This document shows positions 8,042 through 15,094 of a DNA stretch of 15,427 bases, piece by piece. The notes under the pieces are model-generated. The model did not search any database and was not told where the DNA came from. It saw nothing but the letters and a program-made list of their open reading frames with translations. The first letter of the stretch is position 1; every line of letters starts with the position of its first letter. Source of the stretch: an uncultured Beijerinckiaceae bacterium (GTDB lineage Bacteria; Pseudomonadota; Alphaproteobacteria; Rhizobiales; Beijerinckiaceae); NCBI GenBank assembly GCA_937863205.1, contig CALMGA010000250.1, positions 1 to 15,427 on the forward strand, read 5' to 3'. Both the position numbers and the translations under genes were made by a program.

Positions 8042-9780
8042 TCATTCCCGCTTCTTGCGCCAGCGCTCGATCACGCCACCGCGGCGGATCACGTCGACCT
8101 GCCGCTCCGACAGATCGTGGCGCAATTGCAGCGTTCGGCCGCCGGGCTCGACGCTGGCCTCGATCTCCCTATTGCTCAACGCCTTTGCGAAGCCGGCGAT
8201 GGTGATGCGGTCGCCCGGCTTCAGCGCTTCGCCGGCGCCCTCATCGGCAAAGGTCAACGGCAGCACGCCGAAGTTGACGAGGTTCTGCCAATGGATGCGG
8301 GCGATGCTCTTCGCCAGCACCAGCCGCAGCCCGAGGGTGCGCGGCGCCAGCGCGGCGTTCTCGCGGCTCGACCCCTGACCGTAGTTGTGGCCGCCGACGA
8401 TCGCATGCGCCTCGCCCTTCTCCAGCACCGCCCTGGCCTTCTGGGGATAGTCGCCGTCGACGTCGTGAAAGGCGAAGTCCGCCGTCTTCGGGATGTTGGA
8501 CCAGCGCGGCAGAACCAGCGTGCCGGCTGGCACGATGTCGTCGGTCGAGACGTCGTCGCCGGCCTCGAGCAACACGGTGGTGACGATGTCCTCTTTGGGC
8601 GGATCGTGCGCGTCGAGCGAGACGATGTTGTCGGTCTTCTCCAGCCGCACCGTGCGACCGACCGCCGGCTCGGGCGGCGGCACCAGCTTCAGCTGATCGG
8701 CCGGCGGCCCCTGCGGCTCGGCGATCTCGGGCCAGGGCTGATCGAGGTCGCGGGGATCGGCGATCCGCCCGGTCAGCGCCGAAGCGGCGGCGGTTTCCGG
8801 CGAGCAGAGATAAACGACGTCTTCCTTGGTGCCGGAGCGGCCGGGAAAGTCGCGCGGCACGGTACGCAGGCTCGGGCGGCCGCGCGCGGGCGCCTGACCC
8901 ATGCCGATGCAGCCGTTGCAGCCGGGCTGGTGAACCCGCGCGCCCGCCGCGACGAGATCGGCCATCGCGCCGGTGGCGACGAGCTGCTCGAACACCTGCC
9001 GCGTGCTCGGGTTGATGTCGAAGGACACGCGGTCGTGGGTTGAGCGTCCCTTCACCATCGCCGCGCGACGGCGAAGTCGCGGAAGCCGGAGTTGGCGGAG
9101 GAGCCGACATAGGTCTGGAACACGTCGACCTTCGGGCAGTCGCGCACCCGCATCACGTTGCCGGGCGAGGACGGCGTCGCGATCATCGGCTCCAGCGCCG
9201 ACAGGTCAATGGTCTCGTGGTGATCGTAGGTGGCGCCCTCGTCCGCCGCAAGCGGCCGCCCGTCGTCCTCCCGGCCGACGTTGCGGAGGAAGGCGCGGGT
9301 GCGCTCGTCGGAGGGGAACACGGTGGTGGTGGCGCCCATCTCGGCACCAAGATTGGCGATGACGTGGCGGTCCATCGCCGAGAGCGAGGCGAGGCACGGC
9401 CCGTGATACTCGACGACGCGGCCGAAGCCGCCCTGGACGCCGTGGCGGCGCAGCATCTCCAAAGCCACGTCCTTGGCGCTGACGAAGGGCGGCAGTTCGC
9501 CGACCAGCTCGACGCCCATGATCTCGGGATAGCGGATATGGAAGGGCTCGCCCGCCGCCGCCAAGGCGACGTCCGCGCCGCCCATGCCGACGGCAAACAT
9601 GCCGAGCGAGCCCGCCGCCGCGGTATGGCTGTCGCAGCCGACGAGGCAGGCCCCTGGCTTGCCGAAGTGCTGCATGTGCGTGGGATGGCTGATGCCGGTG
9701 CCGGGCCGGGCGTACCAGAAGCCGAAGCGCCATGCCGCAGGATCGGCCAAAGTCGAGCTAAGTGAACGCTGCACCGCCAA
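8042..9780 (-). pseudogene. Aconitase-family hydratase, frameshifted and N-terminally truncated
   Basis: Reading from right to left, a 242-residue frame (9780-9052) and a 338-residue frame (9058-8042) together make most of an aconitate-hydratase-type protein. The first has CDSHTAAAGSLGMFAVG and the loop DVFQTYVGSSANSGFRDF. The second has GCNGCIGMGQAPA, carrying two Fe-S-type cysteines, FPGRSGTKEDVVYLCSPETAA, and the swivel-domain NYGQGSSRENAALAPR. The frames are joined by one lost base near 9060-9064: AVARRW* should read AVAAAMVKGRS. Homology on the N-terminal side begins only around AWRFGFWYARPGTGISHP (about 9745), so roughly the first 90 residues of a usual 650-residue protein are missing; a TGA lies in frame just upstream. 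The loop that normally supplies the first cluster cysteine (GSCTN in classical aconitases) reads GSSAN. That may be a subgroup trait or decay. No functional enzyme is expected. Confidence 0.85.
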
Positions 9781-10087
9781 GCGCCCGAGGTGGGGCCGGG
9801 AGCCTCAAACGGTCCCGCTCGGATCGGTGCGGGGAGCGTCAAGAATGATCATTCCTAACGAGCTCGGCCATATTGTCCTCAGACAAGATGAAATGTGCTT
9901 GTCCCTTTCAGGATTCGCGCTCTCTAGATATTGCGTCAAATCATTTTCCTAAGCTATGGTCTGGAGAAATCGATGGTGACGTCGCGTCGACACCTATCGC
10001 GTGCATCGTAGAAGGTGAAATCTCTATCGACATGTGAACTTCTCATAGAATCCGGGAAGATCGATCTCTTCTAAAAAGTGAGGTGTT
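9781..10087. promoter_or_regulatory. Island junction and likely promoter region of the CDP-sugar operon
   Basis: Base composition drops sharply here: GC-rich up to about 9840, then AT-richer. I see no gene. A weak candidate sigma-70-type pair is TTGCGT near 9932 and TATGGT near 9956 (18-bp spacing), which would leave a leader of about 120 bases. The ribosome binding site for the first operon gene is GTGAGGTG at 10079-10086, rather close to the ATG at 10088. The promoter assignment is a guess; the need for some promoter here follows from the tight downstream operon. Confidence 0.35.
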
Positions 10088-10855
10088 ATGAAAGTTGTAC
10101 TACTTGCTGGAGGTCTAGGCACGCGCCTTTCAGAAGAAACGGCACTGAGACCAAAGCCTATGGTGGAAATCGGCGGACGGCCCATACTTTGGCATATTAT
10201 GAAGACCTATGAGGCCGCTGGCATAACCGATTTTGTGGTCTGCCTCGGATACCTTGGCTATACGATCAAGGAGTACTTCTCGAACTATTTTTTGCACATG
10301 AACGATGTGACGATCAGAATTGCCGAGAACGAGGTCAAGGTTCATACAAGTCGCGGAGAGCGATGGTCGGTGACCCTTGTCGATACAGGCTCCGAAACGA
10401 TGACCGGCGGTCGTCTCCGGCGGGTTGCGGCACATCTTGGAAACGAGACGTTCTGCATGACCTACGGCGATGGTGTTGCCGATATTGACATCAGGAAGCT
10501 CGTCGCCCACCATCATCGAAATGGACTCGCAGCTACGGTTACCGCCGTGCGTCCTCCCGGCCGCTTCGGCGTTCTCGAGCTTGTCGGAGACCAAGTCAGG
10601 GGTTTTACCGAAAAGCCGCATGGAGACGGCAGCTGGATCAGCGGCGGATATTTCGTGCTGGAGCCCTCAGTCATCGATCGCATCGGCGGTGACGAGACGA
10701 CCTGGGAACGCGAACCGCTGGAAGCCCTTGCCCGAGATGGCCAACTTTCTGCCTACAGGCATACCGGCTTCTGGCAGCCGATGGACACTCTGCGTGACAA
10801 GCGTTATCTCGAAGAACTATGGCAGAGTGGCAAGGCCGATTGGAAGGTTTGGTGA
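10088..10855 (+). CDS. rfbF: Glucose-1-phosphate cytidylyltransferase
   Basis: Predicted protein of 255 aa, the usual length of the family. It transfers CMP from CTP to glucose-1-phosphate, giving CDP-glucose, the first step toward CDP-linked 6-deoxysugars. The N-terminal signature MKVVLLAGGLGTRLSEET, PKPMVEIGGRPILWHIM, the catalytic metal-binding region MTYGDGVADID, and GFWQPMDTLRDK near the C-terminus are all diagnostic of RfbF/DdhA rather than of RmlA or GalU. It is cytoplasmic. The ATG at 10088 has GAGG just upstream and the family's normal N-terminus. Its GC content is visibly lower than that of the genes left of 9780 and of the rest of the cassette, suggesting a transferred origin. Its TGA overlaps the GTG start of the dehydratase gene. 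Confidence 0.97.
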   Translation: MKVVLLAGGLGTRLSEETALRPKPMVEIGGRPILWHIMKTYEAAGITDFVVCLGYLGYTIKEYFSNYFLHMNDVTIRIAENEVKVHTSRGERWSVTLVDTGSETMTGGRLRRVAAHLGNETFCMTYGDGVADIDIRKLVAHHHRNGLAATVTAVRPPGRFGVLELVGDQVRGFTEKPHGDGSWISGGYFVLEPSVIDRIGGDETTWEREPLEALARDGQLSAYRHTGFWQPMDTLRDKRYLEELWQSGKADWKVW

Positions 10856-11949
10856 GTGCAAGGGTAAACCCGAGCCGCGCATTCTGGTCAGGTAAACGCG
10901 TCCTTGTCACCGGCCACACTGGATTTAAGGGTAGCTGGCTGGCGTTCTGGCTTGAGGCGATGGGCGCAAGCGTCGTCGGCCTATCGCTCGCCCCGGAGAC
11001 GGAGCCGTCGCTTTGGAAGGCGCTGGGCCGGCCGGGCGGCACGCACCTTGGACGAATTGTTGGGTTCGCCGATATCCGCGACGCCGACGCCGTCGCCGTC
11101 GCCTTTGAAACATCGCCGGAGATCGTCCTGCACCTTGCAGCGCAGGCGCTAGTCCATCCTTCCTACGAGCGACCAGCTGACACGTTCGCCACCAACGTGG
11201 TCGGGCTGTGCAACGTGCTCGATGCCGCTCGTGCCACCCCAAGTGTGCGCGCCGTGGTCAACGTCACTAGCGACAAGTGCTACGAGAATGTTGAGCAGGT
11301 CTGGGCTTACCGCGAGGACGAGCGGATGGGGGGATCGGACCCCTACAGCGCCTCCAAAGGCTGTGCCGAGTTGGTCACGGCGAGCTATCGCCGCTCGTTC
11401 TTTAACCGCGAGAATGGTCCGCGCCTCGCCTCGGCCCGCGCCGGCAACGTCATCGGTGGCGGTGACTGGTCGCGCGACCGTTTGCTGCCGGACTGCGTGC
11501 GTGCTTGGCAGCGAAGCGAGGCGGTAGTGATCCGCAATCCGCTCGCGAGCCGTCCCTGGCAGCACGTGCTGGAGCCGCTCGCCGGCTATCTCGTGCTGGC
11601 CGAGGCTCTGTTCGAACGCGGCGCAGATGTTGCCGAAGGCTGGAACTTCGGTCCTCACGACGCCGACGCTTGGCCGGTCGGTCGCGTGGTGGAGCGATCG
11701 GCCGCTCTTTGGGGCGACGGTGCCGGTTGGCGCCGCGATTGCGATACCTGGCCACACGAAGCCATGCTGCTGCGTGTCGACGCCGCCAAAGCGCGCCACC
11801 GGCTCGGCTGGCAACCTCGCCTTACCGTCACCGAGGCGCTGGCTTGGACGATCGGATGGTACAAGGCAGCTGCCGCCGGCACGCTGGCTCGCACCCTCAC
11901 CCTCGACCAGATCTCGTCCTATGAGGCGCGATCGGAGCCCGAAGCATGA
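10852..11949 (+). CDS. rfbG: CDP-glucose 4,6-dehydratase
   Basis: Predicted protein of 365 aa in the extended short-chain dehydrogenase family. It converts CDP-glucose to CDP-4-keto-6-deoxyglucose with bound NAD. Visible are the Rossmann motif VLVTGHTGFKGSW, LHLAAQALVHPSYE, NVTSDKCYEN, the catalytic YSASK (Tyr165, Lys169), ARAGNVIGGGDW with RLLPDCVRAW, and WQHVLEPLAGYL, all characteristic of RfbG. I place the start at GTG 10852, giving a 4-nt overlap with rfbF and a GGAAGG site at 10842-10847. An ATG at 10819 in the same frame would overlap rfbF by 37 bases and add a non-family extension. Product and substrate link it directly to the gene before and to the methyltransferase after. Confidence 0.96.
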   Translation: MSARVNPSRAFWSGKRVLVTGHTGFKGSWLAFWLEAMGASVVGLSLAPETEPSLWKALGRPGGTHLGRIVGFADIRDADAVAVAFETSPEIVLHLAAQALVHPSYERPADTFATNVVGLCNVLDAARATPSVRAVVNVTSDKCYENVEQVWAYREDERMGGSDPYSASKGCAELVTASYRRSFFNRENGPRLASARAGNVIGGGDWSRDRLLPDCVRAWQRSEAVVIRNPLASRPWQHVLEPLAGYLVLAEALFERGADVAEGWNFGPHDADAWPVGRVVERSAALWGDGAGWRRDCDTWPHEAMLLRVDAAKARHRLGWQPRLTVTEALAWTIGWYKAAAAGTLARTLTLDQISSYEARSEPEA

Positions 11950-13184
11950 CGCATCACTGCCGCTTCTGCCGCCAACCCTTGATGACCACCTTCGTCGATC
12001 TCGGTATGTCGCCGATTTCGAACAACTATGTGCAGCTCGACCGAGCTTTCTCGGCCGAGCTGTTCTACCCGCTGCACGCCTACGTCTGCGACCACTGCTT
12101 CCTGGTGCAACTCGTCGACGTCGAACGGGCCGATAGCCTGTTCACCGAGAACTACGCCTACTTTTCTTCCTATTCCGACAGCTGGCTCAAGCACGCCAAG
12201 GCCTATGCCGAGGCCGCCATCGCGCGCGAGCGCCTCGGAGCGCACTCGTTGGTAGTGGAAATTGCCTCCAACGACGGCTACCTCCTGCAATACTTCGTGC
12301 AAGCTGGCGTGCCGGTGCTTGGCATCGAGCCGACCGTCAACACTGCAAGGGTTGCATTCGAGGAACGCGGTGTGAAGACCGAGGTGGCCTTCTTCGGTCG
12401 CCAAACCGCGACGAGGCTGCGCGAGAGCGGCCTGGAGGCCGACCTGATAGCGGCCAATAATGTGTTGGCGCACGTACCCGATATCAACGACTTCGTTGCC
12501 GGCTATCCCATTCTGCTGAAGCACGGCGGCGTCGCCACAGTCGAATTCCCGCATCTCCTTAGCCAGATCGAGAACAATCAATTCGACACGATCTATCACG
12601 AGCATTTTAGCTACTTGTCCTTCACCGTGGCCCGCAACATTTTTGCAGCCCACGGTATGCGCGTCTACGACAAGGAGGAGTTGACGACACATGGAGGCTC
12701 GCTGCGGCTCTACGTGGCTCACCACGCTGACACGACTCGGCCTGACACGCCGGCCGTCGCTGCGATGCTGGAGCGCGAGGCGAGGGCGGGCCTTGGAAAT
12801 CTCGACACCTACCAACGCTTCTCCTGTGGCGTGATCGAGGCGAAATATGATCTGCTTGACTTCCTGGTGGCGGCGCGCCGCGCGGGCAAAACGGTGGCCG
12901 GCTACGGTGCGCCGGCGAAGGGCAACACGCTTCTGAACTACTGCGGAGTGCGCGACGACCTGCTGGCCTACACGGTCGATCGCAGCCCGCACAAGATCGG
13001 CCGACTGCTGCCGGGTGTGCGCATCCCGATCCTGCACCCTGACGAGATCGCCGCCCGCCGCCCGGACTACCTGCTGATCCTGCCCTGGAATCTCAAAACC
13101 GAGATCATGGAGCAGATGGCCTACGTGCGGGAATGGGGCTGCAAGTTCGTCACACCGATTCCGCGTCTCGAGGTGCAGGCATGA
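11946..13184 (+). CDS. NDP-4-keto-6-deoxyhexose C-methyltransferase (TylC3/TcaB9 type)
   Basis: Predicted protein of 412 aa, the family's usual length. The N-terminal zinc module has Cys5/Cys8 and Cys48/Cys51 (CRFC and CDHC). The central SAM-binding fold starts at about residue 102 with VVEIASNDGYLLQYF and continues with NNVLAHVPDINDF. The Y-H-E-H motif at 217-220 (IYHEHFSYLS) matches the active-site motif of TcaB9/TylC3 enzymes. The C-terminal Rossmann-like domain has GYGAPAKGNTLLNYCG and LPWNLKTEI. These enzymes add a methyl group to C3 of a nucleotide-4-keto-deoxyhexose, making a branched sugar. Next to rfbF/rfbG the substrate should be CDP-4-keto-6-deoxyglucose or its epimer. The ATG overlaps the rfbG stop by 4 nt (ATGA). 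Family assignment is firm; the exact sugar and carbon are inferred. Confidence 0.93.
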   Translation: MTHHCRFCRQPLMTTFVDLGMSPISNNYVQLDRAFSAELFYPLHAYVCDHCFLVQLVDVERADSLFTENYAYFSSYSDSWLKHAKAYAEAAIARERLGAHSLVVEIASNDGYLLQYFVQAGVPVLGIEPTVNTARVAFEERGVKTEVAFFGRQTATRLRESGLEADLIAANNVLAHVPDINDFVAGYPILLKHGGVATVEFPHLLSQIENNQFDTIYHEHFSYLSFTVARNIFAAHGMRVYDKEELTTHGGSLRLYVAHHADTTRPDTPAVAAMLEREARAGLGNLDTYQRFSCGVIEAKYDLLDFLVAARRAGKTVAGYGAPAKGNTLLNYCGVRDDLLAYTVDRSPHKIGRLLPGVRIPILHPDEIAARRPDYLLILPWNLKTEIMEQMAYVREWGCKFVTPIPRLEVQA

Positions 13185-13711
13185 TCTTCGCGGCGACGCT
13201 GCTTAGCGGAGTTGTCAAGATTGAGATGGAGCCGACCGAGGACGAGCGCGGCTTCTTCGCTCGGACCTTCTGTGCCGAGGACTTCACGGCACAGGGCCTA
13301 CCTGGCAGCTTCGCGCAAAGCTCCTTGTCGCGCAACGCGCGCGCGGGAACGCTGCGGGGCATGCATTTCCAGAGCGGCTCGCGTGCTGAAGCAAAGCTCG
13401 TCCGCTGCACCCGCGGACGCGTGTTCGACGTCGTCGTCGATCTGCGACCCGCATCGAAGACGTATCGGCATTGGATTGGCGAAATCCTTTCCGCGGACAA
13501 CGGGGTCGCGCTTTTCATCCCGCCCGGCTTCGCGCACGGTTTCCAGACACTTGAAGATGTAAGCGACGTATCTTACGCGATCACTCCGGCTTATCAGCCG
13601 GGCTTCGACGAGGGCGTGCGCTGGAACGATCCCGCCTTCGGCATCGTGTGGCCTCGTGAACCGACAGCGATTTCGCAGCGCGACAGCGCCTACCCCGACG
13701 TTTCATCATGA
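13181..13711 (+). CDS. RmlC-type nucleotide-sugar epimerase
   Basis: Predicted protein of 176 aa, a single cupin domain of the dTDP-4-dehydrorhamnose 3,5-epimerase family. The start ATG at 13181 overlaps the previous stop (ATGA) and gives the family N-terminus; the longer frame from 13133 is a shadow of the methyltransferase. DERGFFARTFC, LRGMHFQ (His62), AKLVRCTRGRVFDVVVDLR (Lys72), SYAITPAYQPGFDEGVRWNDP (Tyr132, Tyr138) and IVWP are all present. His62, Lys72, Tyr132 and Tyr138 fall at the numbers of the active-site residues in mycobacterial RmlC, so catalysis is expected. In this operon the substrate should be CDP-linked. If C3 already carries the methyl group and no hydrogen, only C5 can be epimerised, giving an L-configured sugar. 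Whether it acts on C3, C5 or both is not visible. Confidence 0.9.
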   Translation: MIFAATLLSGVVKIEMEPTEDERGFFARTFCAEDFTAQGLPGSFAQSSLSRNARAGTLRGMHFQSGSRAEAKLVRCTRGRVFDVVVDLRPASKTYRHWIGEILSADNGVALFIPPGFAHGFQTLEDVSDVSYAITPAYQPGFDEGVRWNDPAFGIVWPREPTAISQRDSAYPDVSS

Positions 13712-14613
13712 GAGTACTCGTCACCGGCGCATCCGGCTTCATCGGTCGCTTCGTCATCGCCGAGCTGGTGCGATCGGGAGTCGAGGCGATCGCTACGGCG
13801 CGCCGTGCCCGCTCAGACATCGCGGATGTAAGATGGATCGAAGCCGACCTCCTGAAGCCAGGTGTCAGCTCGGAACTGCTGCAGGCAGCGGCGCCAACTC
13901 ATCTCATTCATCTTGCGTGGTATGCCAAGCCTGGGCTGTTCTGGCGGACACCCGAGAACCTGGACTGGGCTGCCGCCACCATCCAACTCATGCGCGCTTT
14001 CGCGATGGGAGGCGGACGGGGCGCGATGTTCGCCGGAACGTGCGCGGAATACGGGTGGGACCATCCCCGCCTTAACGAAGGCGATGTGCCCGCGCCAGCG
14101 ACGTTCTATGGGCGCGTCAAGGATGCTACCCGCGCTGCTGTACTCGCTGCCGGGGACGAGTTCGGCATTCCCTGCGGCTGGGGGCGGATCTTCTGGCTCT
14201 ATGGGCCGCACGAGGTCGCCGGCCGACTGGTATCCGATACCGCATCGGCCTTGTTGCGCAACGAAGAGGTCGCATGCAGCGAAGGGCTGCAACGCCGGGA
14301 CTTCCTCCATGTCGCCGATGTCGCCGCCGCGTTTGTGGCTGGCCTCCGCAGCGGATGGCATGGGCCGCTCAACATCGGATCGGGAACGGCGGTCGCAGTG
14401 CGGGACGTTCTTGAGGCGATCGGTGACCTGACTGGTCGACCCGAACTGATCCGCTTCGGCGCCCGACCCATCTCTCCGAATGAACCCCGGGAACTCGTCG
14501 CAGATGCCGGCCTGCTCCGTGATCGGCTTGGGGTCTCGCCGTGCCACGGGTTGCGCGATGGTCTTGCCGAAACCATCGCATGGTGGAAAGCGCAACAGAT
14601 ACCAGCAGGCTGA
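13708..14613 (+). CDS. NAD(P)-dependent nucleotide-sugar reductase/epimerase (extended SDR)
   Basis: Predicted protein of 301 aa. MRVLVTGASGFIGRF is the NAD(P)-binding glycine motif, LIHLAWYAKPG the sugar-binding loop, and FYGRVK carries Tyr134 and Lys138 of the SDR catalytic pair. DFLHVADVAAAFV and LNIGSGTAVAV are typical of NAD-dependent epimerase/dehydratase proteins. As the last gene of the cassette it most likely reduces the 4-keto group, giving the final CDP-6-deoxy-3-C-methylhexose. A 4-epimerase role is the alternative. Its ATG overlaps the stop of the epimerase gene by 4 nt. No transporter or glycosyltransferase gene follows; repeats and an IS remnant begin instead, so the cassette may be cut off here. 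Confidence 0.88.
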   Translation: MRVLVTGASGFIGRFVIAELVRSGVEAIATARRARSDIADVRWIEADLLKPGVSSELLQAAAPTHLIHLAWYAKPGLFWRTPENLDWAAATIQLMRAFAMGGGRGAMFAGTCAEYGWDHPRLNEGDVPAPATFYGRVKDATRAAVLAAGDEFGIPCGWGRIFWLYGPHEVAGRLVSDTASALLRNEEVACSEGLQRRDFLHVADVAAAFVAGLRSGWHGPLNIGSGTAVAVRDVLEAIGDLTGRPELIRFGARPISPNEPRELVADAGLLRDRLGVSPCHGLRDGLAETIAWWKAQQIPAG

Positions 14614-14629
14614 GGAGAAACCAGCTCGC

Positions 14630-14722
14630 GTGATGCGAGCGAGGTGGCTCAAGCATCTGATCGCAATCGCCGGAGCTTGGGATGCTGGGTTTGGATCAGC
14701 GCTCGGGCTCGCTGTTCTCTTA
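14630..14722 (+). pseudogene. Possible start of a membrane protein cut off by the MITE
   Basis: Low-confidence call. After the reductase stop, AGGAG (14613-14617) is followed by GTG at 14630 and ATG at 14633 in one frame. That frame encodes a basic then hydrophobic stretch (RARWLKHLIAIAGAWDAG, then GSALGLAVLL) like a signal anchor. At about 14722 it enters the inverted repeat of the MITE-like element and ends at 14851 inside it. It could be the first 30 codons of the next operon gene, broken by element insertion, or just a chance frame of about 73 residues. Confidence 0.3.
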
Positions 14723-14865
14723 GTGTCTGTCCGAGATCCGAGCGTTGAAAGTCATGCTTTTCTCAATCGCGAAGTTCTTTCCGTAAAGCCGGCCTTATGG
14801 GCAGAGCAGTTTCCAAACGAGCTAAAAATCCAGGCTTCCCCTCTGAAATGATCTCGGACAGACAC
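14723..14865. mobile_element. MITE-like element, 143 bp
   Basis: The ends are perfect 16-bp inverted repeats: GTGTCTGTCCGAGATC at 14723-14738 and its reverse complement at 14850-14865. The element is flanked by a TTA direct repeat (14720-14722 and 14866-14868), as expected for a 3-bp target duplication of the TNA kind made by some IS5-family elements. It is too short to encode a transposase and must rely on one in trans. Read on the minus strand it holds a short open stretch (EGKPGFLARLETALPIRPAL) that could be part of a larger parent element. The parent IS is not identified. Confidence 0.8.
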
Positions 14866-14866
14866 T

Positions 14867-14907
14867 TAGAGCATCAAACCCTAAACCGAATCCGGTCCGA
14901 CGCTCTA
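14867..14907. repeat. Palindromic intergenic repeat, unit A
   Basis: TAGAGCATC at 14867-14875 pairs with GACGCTCTA at 14899-14907 with one mismatch. The unit abuts the right target duplication of the MITE-like element. It shares GGTCCGAYGCTCTA with unit B as a direct repeat 62 bp apart. Confidence 0.65.
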
Positions 14908-14919
14908 ACTTGTTGTGTC

Positions 14920-14969
14920 GCATCGGACTTGTCCGAAAACAGCTGCGCACTTTTCGGTCCGATGCTCTA
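14920..14969. repeat. Palindromic intergenic repeat, unit B (stable hairpin)
   Basis: GCATCGG (14920-14926) pairs with CCGATGC (14959-14965), and CCGAAAA (14933-14939) with TTTTCGG (14951-14957), leaving a small internal loop and an 11-base end loop. Its minus-strand reading begins AGAGCATCGGACCGAAAAGT, which I recognise as a pattern of dispersed Rhizobiales intergenic palindromes. In RNA it would form a strong stem-loop and might help end transcription of the sugar operon or protect its mRNA. Confidence 0.75.
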
Positions 14970-15094
14970 GCACGACCTGGTCATGTTTTGAGCTGAAGCC
15001 ACTAAAATCAATGACTTACCATAATTCGCCGTTTTCAGTAACTGCTTGAACTGACTTGCTGGTGCCCGTCTTGCTCACGTAATGCTAGAACGCG
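14970..15094. other. Spacer between repeats and transposase remnant
   Basis: These 125 bases contain no gene. They should hold the 3' end of the insertion sequence to which the transposase belongs, but I cannot place its terminal repeat. A CTAG at 15085-15088, just before AACGCGTTATGAA, is a possible boundary because some IS5-family members target CTAG. Confidence 0.35.

Noticed and set aside
8015..9043. 342-residue plus-strand frame opposite the aconitase remnant
   Set aside because: The minus strand holds clear aconitase motifs; the plus frame is compositionally biased and unrecognised.
10819..10851. ATG 10819 as start of the dehydratase
   Set aside because: It would overlap rfbF by 37 bases; GTG 10852 gives the same 4-nt overlap pattern as the other three junctions and the normal family length.
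14867..14969. CRISPR array
   Set aside because: Only two imperfect palindromic units, no regular repeat-spacer pattern and no cas gene.
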